Positions 1-7,088 of a stretch of DNA of 20,598 nucleotides are shown here, one piece after another. The stretch lies in assembly GCA_023261605.1 (NCBI GenBank), contig JAHFOP010000013.1, forward strand, positions 1 to 20,598, read 5' to 3'. Within the stretch, counting starts at the first letter, position 1; each line of letters begins with the position of its first letter. The DNA comes from Candidatus Moraniibacteriota bacterium (lineage in GTDB: Bacteria > Patescibacteriota > Minisyncoccia > Moranbacterales > UBA2206). The position numbers and the translations under genes were made by a program. A model generated the notes under the pieces. That model was given only the letters and a program-made list of their open reading frames with translations. It was not told the origin of the DNA and searched no databases.

Positions 1-223
1 GAAATTATCCAGTTCCTCGTGGGTGGTTATTTTGGTAATTAAACGGGGCACCGGCAGACCATTTTTTGGCCAGCACTTTTTTGCTCAGCAGTTTGTTATC
101 CGCCAATCTTTTGGCGCGTGACAAATTGAAAGGGCGAATGTATTCAAGATTTCTCGAATTCATCCCCAAAATTTGGCGGCTTATCTTGTGATAGGCATTA
201 ATTTTTCTGAAAAAATCAAACAT
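1..223 (-). pseudogene. RimK-related ATP-grasp ligase, N-terminal part, frameshifted and cut by window edge
   Basis: The N-terminus reads as an alpha-L-glutamate ligase-related ATP-grasp protein (RimK-related family): MFDFFRKIN, then LGMNSRNLEYIRPFN and RLADNKLLSKKVLAK, matching the family's LGMNxRNxxYIxPYN...DDKLxTKxL pattern. After residue ~53 the open frame turns to nonsense and stops at 5-7. Dropping one A from the six-A run (T run at 62-67 on the plus strand) restores KNGLPVPRLITKITTHEELDNF, which stays open to base 1 and matches the expected 'GIPVPxxxxxI' of the family. So the gene carries a +1 insertion, or the sequence has a homopolymer error, and the rest lies left of the window. It starts 4 bases after the 7TM gene's stop, so the two are one operon. 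In the family this ligase is paired with a 7TM/inactive-transglutaminase protein; the substrate is not established. Confidence 0.75.
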
Positions 224-227
224 TAAC

Positions 228-878
228 TTAGAAGTGTTTTATAATCTCCTTGAAACGAAAATATTCATTTAGGCGCAGCCCGGTCCATTTTCCAATGGTC
301 ACATTGATTGGCACCGTAAGAAGAATGATCCAAGGATATCCGGCAATGAGGCGAATGAGTGTCTCTGAGCTGGCGATAAAAAAACCAATAATAGAAATGA
401 GAAGTGTTTCAATGGCCAACATAACAGCTGCTCGCGTGCCTTTTTCAATTTGCACGGCTACAAATTTTTCAACAATTGTAATCATGATAAGAATGGGGAA
501 AATGGAAACGGCAGCGAGACCAGTGCGGTGCATGTCTCCGCCGAGAACCAAGACGCCCAAGGTCAAAATGGCCACGGCGGTCAGCATTATGGCGACACGT
601 GGCAGATAGAGCAATCGAAAAGGTTTTAGGATGAAACGCATCAGCATCCCGGTGATAATGACCGCCAAAAAAATGGTGATGCCATACTTTAAGCCATTAG
701 TGGCGAGGAAGGCGAAAGTGACAATGAGTGGAGTGTAGATTCCAAAAGCCTTGACCCCTACCACTTGGCGCAGAAAGGCGATGAAAGTGGCGATGACTGG
801 GAGCATCAGGAGCAAAATGACTGTTTCAAAAGGCAAACCTTTTTGGATGAAGAAGATAATAATAGAACTGACGTGCAT
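228..878 (-). CDS. Seven-helix membrane protein, 7TM_transglut type, without the transglutaminase half
   Basis: This 216-aa protein is almost wholly hydrophobic, with about six to seven membrane segments (roughly residues 4-24, 30-50, 55-78, 90-112, 118-135, 145-170 and 178-195). The core FIAFLRQVVGVKAFGIYTPL, the LLYLPRVAIMLT stretch, the IVEKFVAVQIEKG loop and the GKWTGLRLNEYFRF end resemble the C-terminal seven-helix domain that in other bacteria is fused to an inactive transglutaminase. That N-terminal domain is missing: the protein begins directly at the first helix. The next gene is the RimK-related ATP-grasp ligase, the standard partner, which supports the call. The pair is thought to act at the membrane in an amide-ligation process of unknown substrate. 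There is no Shine-Dalgarno upstream of the ATG; the upstream 20 bases are AT-only apart from one C. Confidence 0.75.
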   Translation of the reverse strand: MHVSSIIIFFIQKGLPFETVILLLMLPVIATFIAFLRQVVGVKAFGIYTPLIVTFAFLATNGLKYGITIFLAVIITGMLMRFILKPFRLLYLPRVAIMLTAVAILTLGVLVLGGDMHRTGLAAVSIFPILIMITIVEKFVAVQIEKGTRAAVMLAIETLLISIIGFFIASSETLIRLIAGYPWIILLTVPINVTIGKWTGLRLNEYFRFKEIIKHF

Positions 879-905
879 AAAATTTTAAATTAAAAATTGA
901 TTATT

Positions 906-1433
906 CTACTCGCAATGTAATAAATTTATCTTGCGGCTATTAATGTGGCAAAGAGCAATCGCTAAAGCATCTGCCGTGTCATCCGGTTTTGGTAGGGTGG
1001 CCAGCTTCATAATACTCTTGGTCATTTCCTGCACCTGTTTCTTATCTGCCCGCCCATAACCCGTAAGAGCTTGCTTGACTTCCAGTGGCGTGTAACCACA
1101 AACCTTAACACCTTTTTGCTTCAATGTCAAGAGAATCGCACCACGTGCCTGCGCCACTTGGATGACTGTTTTCTTATTTTTGAAAAAGAAAAGCTCTTCA
1201 ATAGCGGCTTCCTCTGGAGAATATTTATCAATGATTTTTTTCAAATCATCGGAGATTTCCAAAATCCGCGTGTCGTCCGTTTCAGTTTTTTCCGTGCTAA
1301 TGTGTCCATAGGCCAGTGGCACAAACTCGCCCTTTCTTTCCACGATAATCGCCCAGCCAGTGGTGGCTGTGCCCGGATCAACCCCTAGCACTTTCAGTTC
1401 ATTTTCCTGAGTTGTTAAAATATTTTTTTTCAT
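906..1433 (-). CDS. ruvC: Crossover junction endodeoxyribonuclease RuvC
   Basis: RuvC resolves Holliday junctions by paired symmetric nicks during homologous recombination, working with RuvAB. The 175-aa length is normal for the family. All four acidic metal ligands are visible: Asp19 in VLGVDPG, Glu79 in AAIEELFF, and Asp152 and Asp155 in KPDDTADALAIA. The conserved LEVKQALTGYGRADKKQV segment that contacts DNA is also present. The start is the first ATG, preceded by only a weak AAGG. yebC lies upstream on the same strand, a common bacterial arrangement, but a strong terminator between them means ruvC probably has its own promoter. A TATACT hexamer at 1447-1452 could be the -10, with no good -35, giving a very short leader. 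Confidence 0.95.
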   Translation of the reverse strand: MKKNILTTQENELKVLGVDPGTATTGWAIIVERKGEFVPLAYGHISTEKTETDDTRILEISDDLKKIIDKYSPEEAAIEELFFFKNKKTVIQVAQARGAILLTLKQKGVKVCGYTPLEVKQALTGYGRADKKQVQEMTKSIMKLATLPKPDDTADALAIALCHINSRKINLLHCE

Positions 1434-1492
1434 AAGCCTTTATTCTAGTATACTCCGAAAGGGTGATTTTAGATAGAATTTAATTTAAAAAT

Positions 1493-1528
1493 AAAAAGAC
1501 CGTTAGTGAAAACACTAACGGTCTTTTT
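1493..1528 (-). terminator. Rho-independent terminator after yebC
   Basis: A perfect 11-bp stem (GACCGTTAGTG/CACTAACGGTC) encloses an AAAA loop. It is flanked by A5 on one side and T5 on the other, so it could work in both directions. It sits 17 bases beyond the yebC stop and is followed on the minus strand by TTTTTATTTTT. It separates yebC from ruvC, which therefore is not simply co-transcribed. Confidence 0.9.
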
Positions 1529-1545
1529 AAGCTAATCGACTTTTT

Positions 1546-2262
1546 CTAAAGATTATCAAAAATCTCATCCACATCATCCAGCTCGTCCAAGACTTCCAAA
1601 AGTTTTTCGTATGATTCGCGGTTGGCAGCATCGATTTCGGCCGTGGTTTTTGGTAAGTAGGAAAGATTGGCTTCGGAAATTTTGAGGCCATTTTCCTTGA
1701 GTTTGTCTTGGACTTTTTGCAAATCAGTCGGCTCAGTAAAAATGACGAACGCTCCTTCTTCAGTTTTCATATCTTTAGCACCAGCTTCAATGGCGGCCAT
1801 CTCCAATTCTTCGAGACTAATATCTTCATCGGTTTCAATGATGATGGCACCTACTTGATCAAAATTCCACATAGCTGAGCCGGCCTCACCAAACTTGCCG
1901 TTGTTTTTGGTGAGGGCAGTTTTCACTTCGCCAAGCGTGCGATTTTTTTTGTCAGTCGTAGCTTTAATGAGCATCATAACATTGCCCGGCCCCATCGCTT
2001 CATAGATCACTTCTTCCATTTTGTCTCCCTTGAGTTCTCCGCTGCCACGCTTTACCGCTCGGTCAATGTTGGCCTTGGGCATGTTATACGCCAAAGCTTT
2101 ATCAATGGCGGCGCGCAATTGAAAATTGGTGTCCGGGTTGCCACCGCCGGCTTGTGCGGCAATGACGATGGGTTTCGCAAGCACGGTGAAAACTTTGGCG
2201 CGCTTAGCGTCATTCACCCCTTTTCGTTGTTTGATTCCTGCCCAATGTGAGTGTCCTGACAT
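1546..2262 (-). CDS. yebC: YebC/PmpR/TACO1 family protein
   Basis: This is a 238-aa, full-length YebC family member. The N-terminal signature MSGHSHWAGIKQRKG followed by DAKRAKVF is diagnostic, as are GGGNPDTNFQLRAAI, NMPKANIDRAVKRG and the YEAMGPGNVMMLIKATTDKKNRT segment. The family was first described as DNA-binding regulators and more recently linked to relief of ribosome stalling; the sequence alone cannot decide between these. The three-domain fold is complete, with the acidic C-terminal end typical of the family. The start is the first ATG and has no Shine-Dalgarno. A sigma70-like promoter lies about 50-75 bases upstream (2311-2339), and a strong terminator follows the gene. Confidence 0.95.
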   Translation of the reverse strand: MSGHSHWAGIKQRKGVNDAKRAKVFTVLAKPIVIAAQAGGGNPDTNFQLRAAIDKALAYNMPKANIDRAVKRGSGELKGDKMEEVIYEAMGPGNVMMLIKATTDKKNRTLGEVKTALTKNNGKFGEAGSAMWNFDQVGAIIIETDEDISLEELEMAAIEAGAKDMKTEEGAFVIFTEPTDLQKVQDKLKENGLKISEANLSYLPKTTAEIDAANRESYEKLLEVLDELDDVDEIFDNL

Positions 2263-2281
2263 AAGAATATTTATTCAAGGA

Positions 2282-2324
2282 TTAACTGCTCTATTGCTGA
2301 ATGCCTGTTTAGTTTAGCAGTTAA
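2282..2324. repeat. 9-bp inverted repeat upstream of yebC
   Basis: TTAACTGCT at 2282-2290 is the exact reverse complement of AGCAGTTAA at 2316-2324, with a 25-base spacer. It lies in the gap between the lamin-tail gene and yebC. The right arm overlaps the predicted -10 of yebC, so it could be an operator. There is no T tract, which argues against a terminator for the lamin-tail gene. Confidence 0.5.
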
Positions 2325-2339
2325 GAAAGAGAAATTCAA
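2311..2339 (-). promoter_or_regulatory. Predicted sigma70-like promoter of yebC
   Basis: On the minus strand TTGAAT (2334-2339) and TAAACT (2311-2316) are separated by exactly 17 bases. Each hexamer matches the consensus at four of six positions. Transcription would begin near 2304, giving a leader of about 40 bases. The -10 overlaps one arm of the inverted repeat at 2282-2324. Confidence 0.4.
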
Positions 2340-2341
2340 GA

Positions 2342-4399
2342 TTAGGCCTTGTTTAGAATTTTGTTTAGACCAGAATTAATTTCTAGCCACAGAGTTTCGA
2401 AAAAAGTTGTGACCCAATGTTTTTGATGAATATTTTGGGTGAAGGTGTAATAATTTTCTTGGGTGGAAAGGGTGCGAGCGCCGAGAACGCGCGGTTGGTT
2501 TGGTAAAGCTATGATAGGCGTTTTTATTTTAGTATCAAAATTAACCAGTTCAATCTGATAATCTCGTTTTTTCTGCCAGGTGGGATCAATGGAATATTTG
2601 CCTAAATCAGCAGTAGGTATTTCCGGTATAGCGGGTATCGATGCAGGTGCAATTGGCTCAGTGGATTTTGCATTCGGGGTGGACACAGGATTCGTCCCTG
2701 CAGCGGTCGTCGGTTCAATCCATGCCCAATTGCTACCATCAGTTTTTTGATAAAGGGCTTCTTCTCGGATAGATTTTTTGCCGTGGTCATATTGAATCTT
2801 CTGTATCGCTTTGCCGCTTGGGTCGCGCAATTCAAGCTTGTCTTTAGCGTTGGTCAAGGTGAAAGCGCAGATGTCGCGCAAGAGTTTTTTGATTTTTCCG
2901 GCGCCGATTTTGAAATCTTCGCGGATTGGATGATTCACCAGATTGTTCCAGCCGGTGGCAATCGACCAGCCTTTCAAATTGATTTTTTTCTTGGAGTTGT
3001 TTTCAATTTCCAACCATTCATTTTCCGTGTCAGAACCCTTGGGATTGGGGGAAATTTTCACAATGCGGACTTTGGGCGCAACATATTTTTTCACTTCCAC
3101 GTCAAAAGAATAGAGGACATCTTCACCGTTACCGGTGATTTTCAGACTGGCTGCATAGGTGCCAGTTTTTTCATATTTATGTCTGGTTTTTTGCAAATAA
3201 CTCTTGTGTCCATCGCCGAAATCCCAAGTGAACCTCTGGGCGTCGCGGTCAGCTTTGACTTCGAAAGAAGCGTAAATATTCGGATAAATTTTGTCGTCTT
3301 TTGAAATTTTCCCGCTGAGAATTTTGTCGAATGCATTTTCTTGCCCCGGAGTGGCTTGCGACGTCCAGCGCCAAATGGAACTGTCGAAAGCATATGCATA
3401 GGCGGACTTGGGTGAAGTATAGGCGCGGCTGTCGACTAAATTATTATTGTTGTCATACAAAAAAACCATGTCGCCTCTAGAGTCGTTGTTGAGAGAAAAC
3501 GTACCGTACAAAACAAAAAAATCTCCTGAATTTTCTTTGGCGGTTATTTTTTTACAACTACCACTCTTGCCTTTATCATCTTCGGTTTTGTCTTTTAGAC
3601 ACCAAGTGGAAAAATTAATTTCTTTCCCACTGTTATTTTTTATTTCCACAAATTCTTCTTCGTTGGCCTTGGTATTGGGAGAGGGATAGATCTCGTGGAT
3701 AGTTACATGGCCAGTATAGTCTGATTTTGCGGGCGTATCATTCGTGTTGTCATCGCCAGAAGAATTGTCATCATCATTTGATTTGCAATCTTCCTCCGTA
3801 GAATTTTTTTGGCCAGGTGAGCCGCCCAGTACGCAACTTTCATGCCAAGTATTTTTTGAGGTGTCTTTTTCTAACGAATAGCCCTTTTGTTTATTTAAAA
3901 AGGCATTATAGCTTATATTTTCTTGCCAAGTCTCTTTATTATTATCGCTATAAGCAACAAAAGCATCGGCATTACTAAGGAGATTAAATGATGAAGATAG
4001 TTTTAATACTGTAGAGGTGTCAGTATTTATAAAATCATCGGGCTTATTTGTCAATATCAAATAGCCTCCTTTTTTAAAGTGGCATCCGTTTGTAGTTGCA
4101 TAAACTGGCCAGGTCTGATTGCATGTATTGTCAGAATTTTTCTTTGTGCATAGATAAAAATTTAGTATCTGGCTATTAGACGCTCTCAAGTTGCAAGCTG
4201 CATCTTCCATGACATACATTTCTAACCAATCGCCATGATCTTTCTCGGGGGCGTGCATTATTTCAGTTACAGTTAACAGTAGCGGATTTTGTTCATCCGC
4301 TTTGCTTATTTTTCCCAAATAAAAAACCGCCATCATTAAAATTGGCAGTATAAAAAACAACCTAAAAATAAAAAAATGATTTTTATTTTTATTTTTCAC
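2342..4399 (-). CDS. Secreted or membrane-anchored protein with three lamin-tail domains and one PKD domain
   Basis: This 685-aa protein starts with GTG; an in-frame stop lies three codons upstream, so no earlier start exists. Residues 8-30 form one hydrophobic segment after a Lys/Asn-rich N-terminus: a signal peptide or anchor. Lamin-tail-like domains are seen at ~41-196 (VTEIMHAPEKDHGDWLEMYV), ~230-355 (HEIYPSPNTKANEEEFVEIKN) and ~443-560 (KISPNPKGSDTENEWLEIEN). Between the second and third is a PKD domain (~358-438) with the marker FTWDFGDG and HKYEKTGTYAASL. An Asp/Asn/Ser-rich linker lies at ~200-226 and a Pro/Ala-rich stalk at ~565-597. Cysteines at 69, 84, 93 and 106 could form disulfides. 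The C-terminus has PRVLGARTLS, then an amphipathic tail. The family is typical of CPR cell-surface proteins; the ligand is unknown. Confidence 0.8.
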   Translation of the reverse strand: MKNKNKNHFFIFRLFFILPILMMAVFYLGKISKADEQNPLLLTVTEIMHAPEKDHGDWLEMYVMEDAACNLRASNSQILNFYLCTKKNSDNTCNQTWPVYATTNGCHFKKGGYLILTNKPDDFINTDTSTVLKLSSSFNLLSNADAFVAYSDNNKETWQENISYNAFLNKQKGYSLEKDTSKNTWHESCVLGGSPGQKNSTEEDCKSNDDDNSSGDDNTNDTPAKSDYTGHVTIHEIYPSPNTKANEEEFVEIKNNSGKEINFSTWCLKDKTEDDKGKSGSCKKITAKENSGDFFVLYGTFSLNNDSRGDMVFLYDNNNNLVDSRAYTSPKSAYAYAFDSSIWRWTSQATPGQENAFDKILSGKISKDDKIYPNIYASFEVKADRDAQRFTWDFGDGHKSYLQKTRHKYEKTGTYAASLKITGNGEDVLYSFDVEVKKYVAPKVRIVKISPNPKGSDTENEWLEIENNSKKKINLKGWSIATGWNNLVNHPIREDFKIGAGKIKKLLRDICAFTLTNAKDKLELRDPSGKAIQKIQYDHGKKSIREEALYQKTDGSNWAWIEPTTAAGTNPVSTPNAKSTEPIAPASIPAIPEIPTADLGKYSIDPTWQKKRDYQIELVNFDTKIKTPIIALPNQPRVLGARTLSTQENYYTFTQNIHQKHWVTTFFETLWLEINSGLNKILNKA

Positions 4400-4445
4400 C
4401 CGTACTTAGTCCCCGTTTTTATGTCAAAAAATATAAGACAAAAGA

Positions 4446-5042
4446 TTAGGCTTCATCGCCATCATGGTGGATTTTTTTGCTGAGCATTTCCGTGAATTCC
4501 ACATCTTCGGTGTGCTCGAATTTCTTTTGCAGTTTCATGATCAGATCTTTGACGGCATAGGGATCTGGAATATTTTTGAAAATAAATTTTTCTTGTTCGG
4601 CCGCAGTTTGCACTTCAATGTTGCCATAATTGAGGAAGGTGGGAATGAGGCCACGAACATCAGTTGCGACATCTTGAATTTTTTCTAAGCGTAGCTCGCT
4701 GGTCTCTCTGGCGAAAAGACCATTTTGTTCGATGTTGACAATGCGCTGGTCGGTCACAATCCAAACATCGAAATAATAATCGATCCAGATGATGAAAAAA
4801 GTGATCCAAGTGAAGATGAAAAACAGATTTCGCATAAAAGCAAAAAGCGGGCGAAGAGACTGGTCATCGAAGCTGCCGTAGAAAAAAGCTGTCAGGCCGT
4901 ACGAACCGAAAAAAAGCACGAGCATCACAAAGATGATAAAAAATTGGCTCAGAATATCGAACCAATGGCGATGAAGAACAAGCAGGATTTCTTCATCTGA
5001 TCTTTGCCCGTCAAAATGATATTTAGTAAACAAATGTTCCAT
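4446..5042 (-). CDS. Membrane protein with bacterial PH domain (bPH2-like)
   Basis: This 198-aa protein has two membrane helices (about residues 31-55 and 68-90) followed by a bacterial pleckstrin-homology domain (~91-172). The domain has the usual landmarks WIVTDQRIVNIEQNGLFARETSELRLEKIQDV, an amphipathic strand pattern, then YGNIEVQTA and the FKNIPDPYAVKDLI end. The orientation puts the PH domain in the cytoplasm. The C-terminal tail is acidic and charged. Its ATG lies 4 bases after the stop of the small membrane protein gene, so the two are translated from one transcript. No specific role is known for this family in these bacteria. Confidence 0.8.
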   Translation of the reverse strand: MEHLFTKYHFDGQRSDEEILLVLHRHWFDILSQFFIIFVMLVLFFGSYGLTAFFYGSFDDQSLRPLFAFMRNLFFIFTWITFFIIWIDYYFDVWIVTDQRIVNIEQNGLFARETSELRLEKIQDVATDVRGLIPTFLNYGNIEVQTAAEQEKFIFKNIPDPYAVKDLIMKLQKKFEHTEDVEFTEMLSKKIHHDGDEA

Positions 5043-5046
5043 ATTA

Positions 5047-5274
5047 TTAACTAACGAAAAATTGTGAAAATAGATTGTTCCAGTCTATGGAAAAGAAAAG
5101 GATAATATTAGAGAAAAGTAGTAGTGTGGAAATTATAATGAAAAGAGGCAGTAGAATTTTGTTCAGGCTGGCATTTATTGAATATTTGATCAAATGATAG
5201 ATAATGAAGACATATAAAAGAACAAAGGTAAGAAGAATGATGGCATAGAGAGCGAGGATAATAAAGTAGGGCAT
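5047..5274 (-). CDS. Small two-helix membrane protein, unknown function
   Basis: This 75-aa protein has two strongly hydrophobic helices (about residues 3-27 and 40-63) separated by a short polar loop containing HLIKYSINASLNK. I do not recognise the family. It is likely real because its stop is 4 bases upstream of the PH-domain gene's start on the same strand, and because the hydrophobic pattern is not expected by chance. The ATG has no Shine-Dalgarno. A partner role with the PH-domain protein is an inference from spacing only. Confidence 0.6.
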   Translation of the reverse strand: MPYFIILALYAIILLTFVLLYVFIIYHLIKYSINASLNKILLPLFIIISTLLLFSNIILFFSIDWNNLFSQFFVS

Positions 5275-5333
5275 AGTAAATAAATTTCAAATGACTAAAA
5301 TCCAAATGTTCAAAGTAGCTAGGTGATGTGTTT

Positions 5334-6341
5334 TCAGAACAGGGCGCCATCTTTGGGCGTATATTTAATTCCTAGATGCGCATAAGCAGCTTCTGTCGCC
5401 ATTCGTCCGCGCGGAGTGCGAGTGAGAAAACCGATTTGGATGAGATAAGGTTCGTAAACTTCCTCGATGGTTTTGATTTCTTCCGAAGTGGCCGCGGCAA
5501 TCGTGCCAAGACCCACGGGTCCGCCACCGAACTTTTCAATGATAGTGGTGAGAATATGTTTGTCTGCTGGTTCGAGACCGAGGGGATCGACATCAATCAT
5601 TTCCAAGGCTTCGATGGCAACCGTTGCATTGATTGTAGCATGATTTTTTATTTGTGAAAAATCTCGCACACGTTTCAAAAGTCGATTAGCGACGCGTGGC
5701 GTGGCGCGCGCACAGGTGGAAATTTTTTCCAAGCCCGAGTCATCAATGTTCACGTTCAAAATTCGACCGGAGCGCTCCAAGATCCTTTTGATTTCTGAAT
5801 TGGTGTAAAATTCCAAGCGATGAATGGCACCGAAACGATTGCGCAAAGGATTGGAAAGCGAACCGAGTTTAGTGGTGGCACCAATCAAGGTGAACTTGGG
5901 CAGATCCAATTGGATGGTGCGTGCAGACGGTCCTTTTCCGATGATAATGTCCAATTTATAATCTTCCATGGCGGGGTAAAGGATTTCTTCGATGGATTTG
6001 TTGAGGCGGTGGATCTCGTCGATAAACAAAATATCGCCGTCTTGCAAATTAGTGAGAATGGAACCGAAATCGCCGACGCGTTCGATGGCCGGACCAGAAG
6101 TGGTTTTGATGTTGACATTCAGTTCTTTGGCAATGATGTTGGCCAAAGTGGTTTTGCCTAAACCGGCCGGGCCGTATAGAAGCACATGTTCAATGGCTTC
6201 GCCGCGGTGCTTGGCCGCTTGAATCAATATGTCCAAATTTTTTTTGACTTTTTCTTGTCCGACATATTCGCCGAAAGTTTGCGGTCGCAAAGTTTCGTCA
6301 AATTGGATGTCATCAGGTTGTTCAATTGAGGTGGTAATCAT
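5334..6341 (-). CDS. ruvB: Holliday junction branch migration ATPase RuvB
   Basis: RuvB is the hexameric AAA+ motor that drives branch migration of Holliday junctions with RuvA. At 335 aa it is full length. Walker A is GPAGLGKT at 57-64, Walker B is LFIDEIHR at 105-112, sensor 1 is GATTK at 154-158, and the arginine-finger region is PLRNRFG at 165-171. The C-terminal winged helix ends with the conserved [12 protein letters not shown] (305-316). The N-terminal [16 protein letters not shown] is also typical. The gene stops with TGA. No ruvA is seen in this window; ruvC is 3.9 kb downstream on the same strand. Confidence 0.96.
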   Translation of the reverse strand: MITTSIEQPDDIQFDETLRPQTFGEYVGQEKVKKNLDILIQAAKHRGEAIEHVLLYGPAGLGKTTLANIIAKELNVNIKTTSGPAIERVGDFGSILTNLQDGDILFIDEIHRLNKSIEEILYPAMEDYKLDIIIGKGPSARTIQLDLPKFTLIGATTKLGSLSNPLRNRFGAIHRLEFYTNSEIKRILERSGRILNVNIDDSGLEKISTCARATPRVANRLLKRVRDFSQIKNHATINATVAIEALEMIDVDPLGLEPADKHILTTIIEKFGGGPVGLGTIAAATSEEIKTIEEVYEPYLIQIGFLTRTPRGRMATEAAYAHLGIKYTPKDGALF

Positions 6342-6362
6342 AGGCGATGTTAATATAGTCCT

Positions 6363-6391
6363 ATTCTAACACCGCTTGACAAAAAAACCAA
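6363..6391 (-). promoter_or_regulatory. Possible ruvB promoter
   Basis: On the minus strand TTGGTT (6386-6391) and TAGAAT (6363-6368) are 17 bases apart. An alternative pair is TTGTCA (6377-6382) and TATATT (6352-6357) with a 19-base gap. Neither is strong. Either pair overlaps the plus-strand promoter at 6376-6404, so the two directions may compete. Confidence 0.3.
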
Positions 6392-6404
6392 GCTATGCTA
6401 TGCT
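6376..6404 (+). promoter_or_regulatory. Strong sigma70-like promoter of the lipoprotein unit
   Basis: A perfect TTGACA (6376-6381) and a TATGCT -10 (6399-6404) are separated by 17 bases, the optimal distance, in an A-rich context. The start site should be near 6411. It would transcribe the structured 6411-6600 region and then the lipoprotein genes at 6665 and 7089. Confidence 0.65.
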
Positions 6405-6410
6405 CCAGAG

Positions 6411-6600
6411 TCATCCAATTTAGCCAATTTTTGGCTGAATAGATGGCTAGCAGTAAATTGCAGGCAATTGGTGACTTCTATCTTTTGTCATCAATATGGG
6501 AACTTTTTTCAAGACATGGGTGGCTGGGTTTCGGCTCGACCATTCCTCGATTTTGTTCCTTTTTTCGGGCTCCTAGTTCGATTTTTTGCCTGCAAATTAG
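6411..6600 (+). ncRNA. Candidate structured leader RNA or small RNA
   Basis: This non-coding stretch lies between a good promoter and the first lipoprotein gene. A perfect 10-bp long-range stem, TTGCAGGCAA (6458-6467) with TTGCCTGCAA (6586-6595), encloses 118 nt. Inside are a 9-bp hairpin (6467-6475 with 6487-6495), a GGGAAC/GTTCCT helix (6498-6503 with 6555-6560), and a hairpin capped by TTCG (6521-6529 with 6534-6542, one C·A mismatch). Upstream, AGCCA at 6422-6426 can pair with TGGCT at 6432-6436 or with TGGCT at 6444-6448, which exclude each other. I do not recognise a known class; it lacks SRP, tmRNA and RNase P landmarks. Reading frames across it look non-coding. Confidence 0.45.
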
Positions 6601-6664
6601 TGTGTGTCGGATATGAAATGACGGTGAATAGATTCACTGAAAAATACAACAGAGGAGAATGTTC

Positions 6665-6997
6665 ATGAAAAAAAGAGTAATACTGTTTGTAGCTGTGCTA
6701 TTGGTGGTACCGTTTTTGTCCAGTTGCAGAGACCATCATTCTTCAAAGGAGGAGGCGCTGTATGTAGTAAGGCAGTGCAAGGACTTTGAATATGTGGTGC
6801 AGTATTTTTCTGTACGATCAAAATCCATTGGATGGAACCTTGATCCTCAATTGGACAGCAGTCAGCCGGACATAGTTGCGAATAATAAAGCCGTTGTCCA
6901 CATCGTTATTTACAAAATTAAGAGTGGTGGCTTGAAATTGGTGCTCCTAGATGATTCAAGGCCACCAGAAATAATTTACCAAAAAAATCTGCAATGA
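6665..6997 (+). CDS. Small lipoprotein, unknown function
   Basis: This 110-aa protein has a classic lipoprotein signal: MKKR, a hydrophobic core, and a lipobox LSSC, so Cys would be lipidated after signal peptidase II cleavage. An ATG at 6659 is only one base from the GAGGAG ribosome site (6652-6657); the ATG at 6665 has proper 7-base spacing and begins MKKR, so I chose it. The mature part is about 90 aa with no recognised domain, mixed charge, and a Val/Ile-rich strand pattern near KAVVHIVIYKIKSGGLKLVLLD. It heads a two-gene plus-strand unit behind a strong promoter and a structured leader. It stops with TGA. Confidence 0.75.
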   Translation: MKKRVILFVAVLLVVPFLSSCRDHHSSKEEALYVVRQCKDFEYVVQYFSVRSKSIGWNLDPQLDSSQPDIVANNKAVVHIVIYKIKSGGLKLVLLDDSRPPEIIYQKNLQ

Positions 6998-7014
6998 TAT
7001 CTTTGGGCAGAGGG

Positions 7015-7044
7015 AAGGCATTGCTAGTAATTAGGATGCCTTTT
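7015..7044 (+). terminator. Weak terminator or attenuator between the lipoprotein genes
   Basis: AAGGCAT (7015-7021) pairs with ATGCCTT (7036-7042) around a 14-base loop and is followed by only four T in all, so read-through is likely. The arm sequence AAGGCATTGC is repeated in the stronger terminator after the second lipoprotein gene. Confidence 0.45.
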
Positions 7045-7088
7045 GTAATATCAAACTAAATAACTGCGCTACACAAGGAGAGAAAAAG

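Noticed and set aside
6411..6600. SRP RNA, tmRNA or RNase P RNA
   Set aside because: None of their conserved core sequences is present in the region.
6468..6668. 66-aa frame in the leader of the lipoprotein unit
   Set aside because: It has no ATG start or ribosome site, an unlikely composition, and overlaps the next gene's start; the region is better explained as structured RNA.
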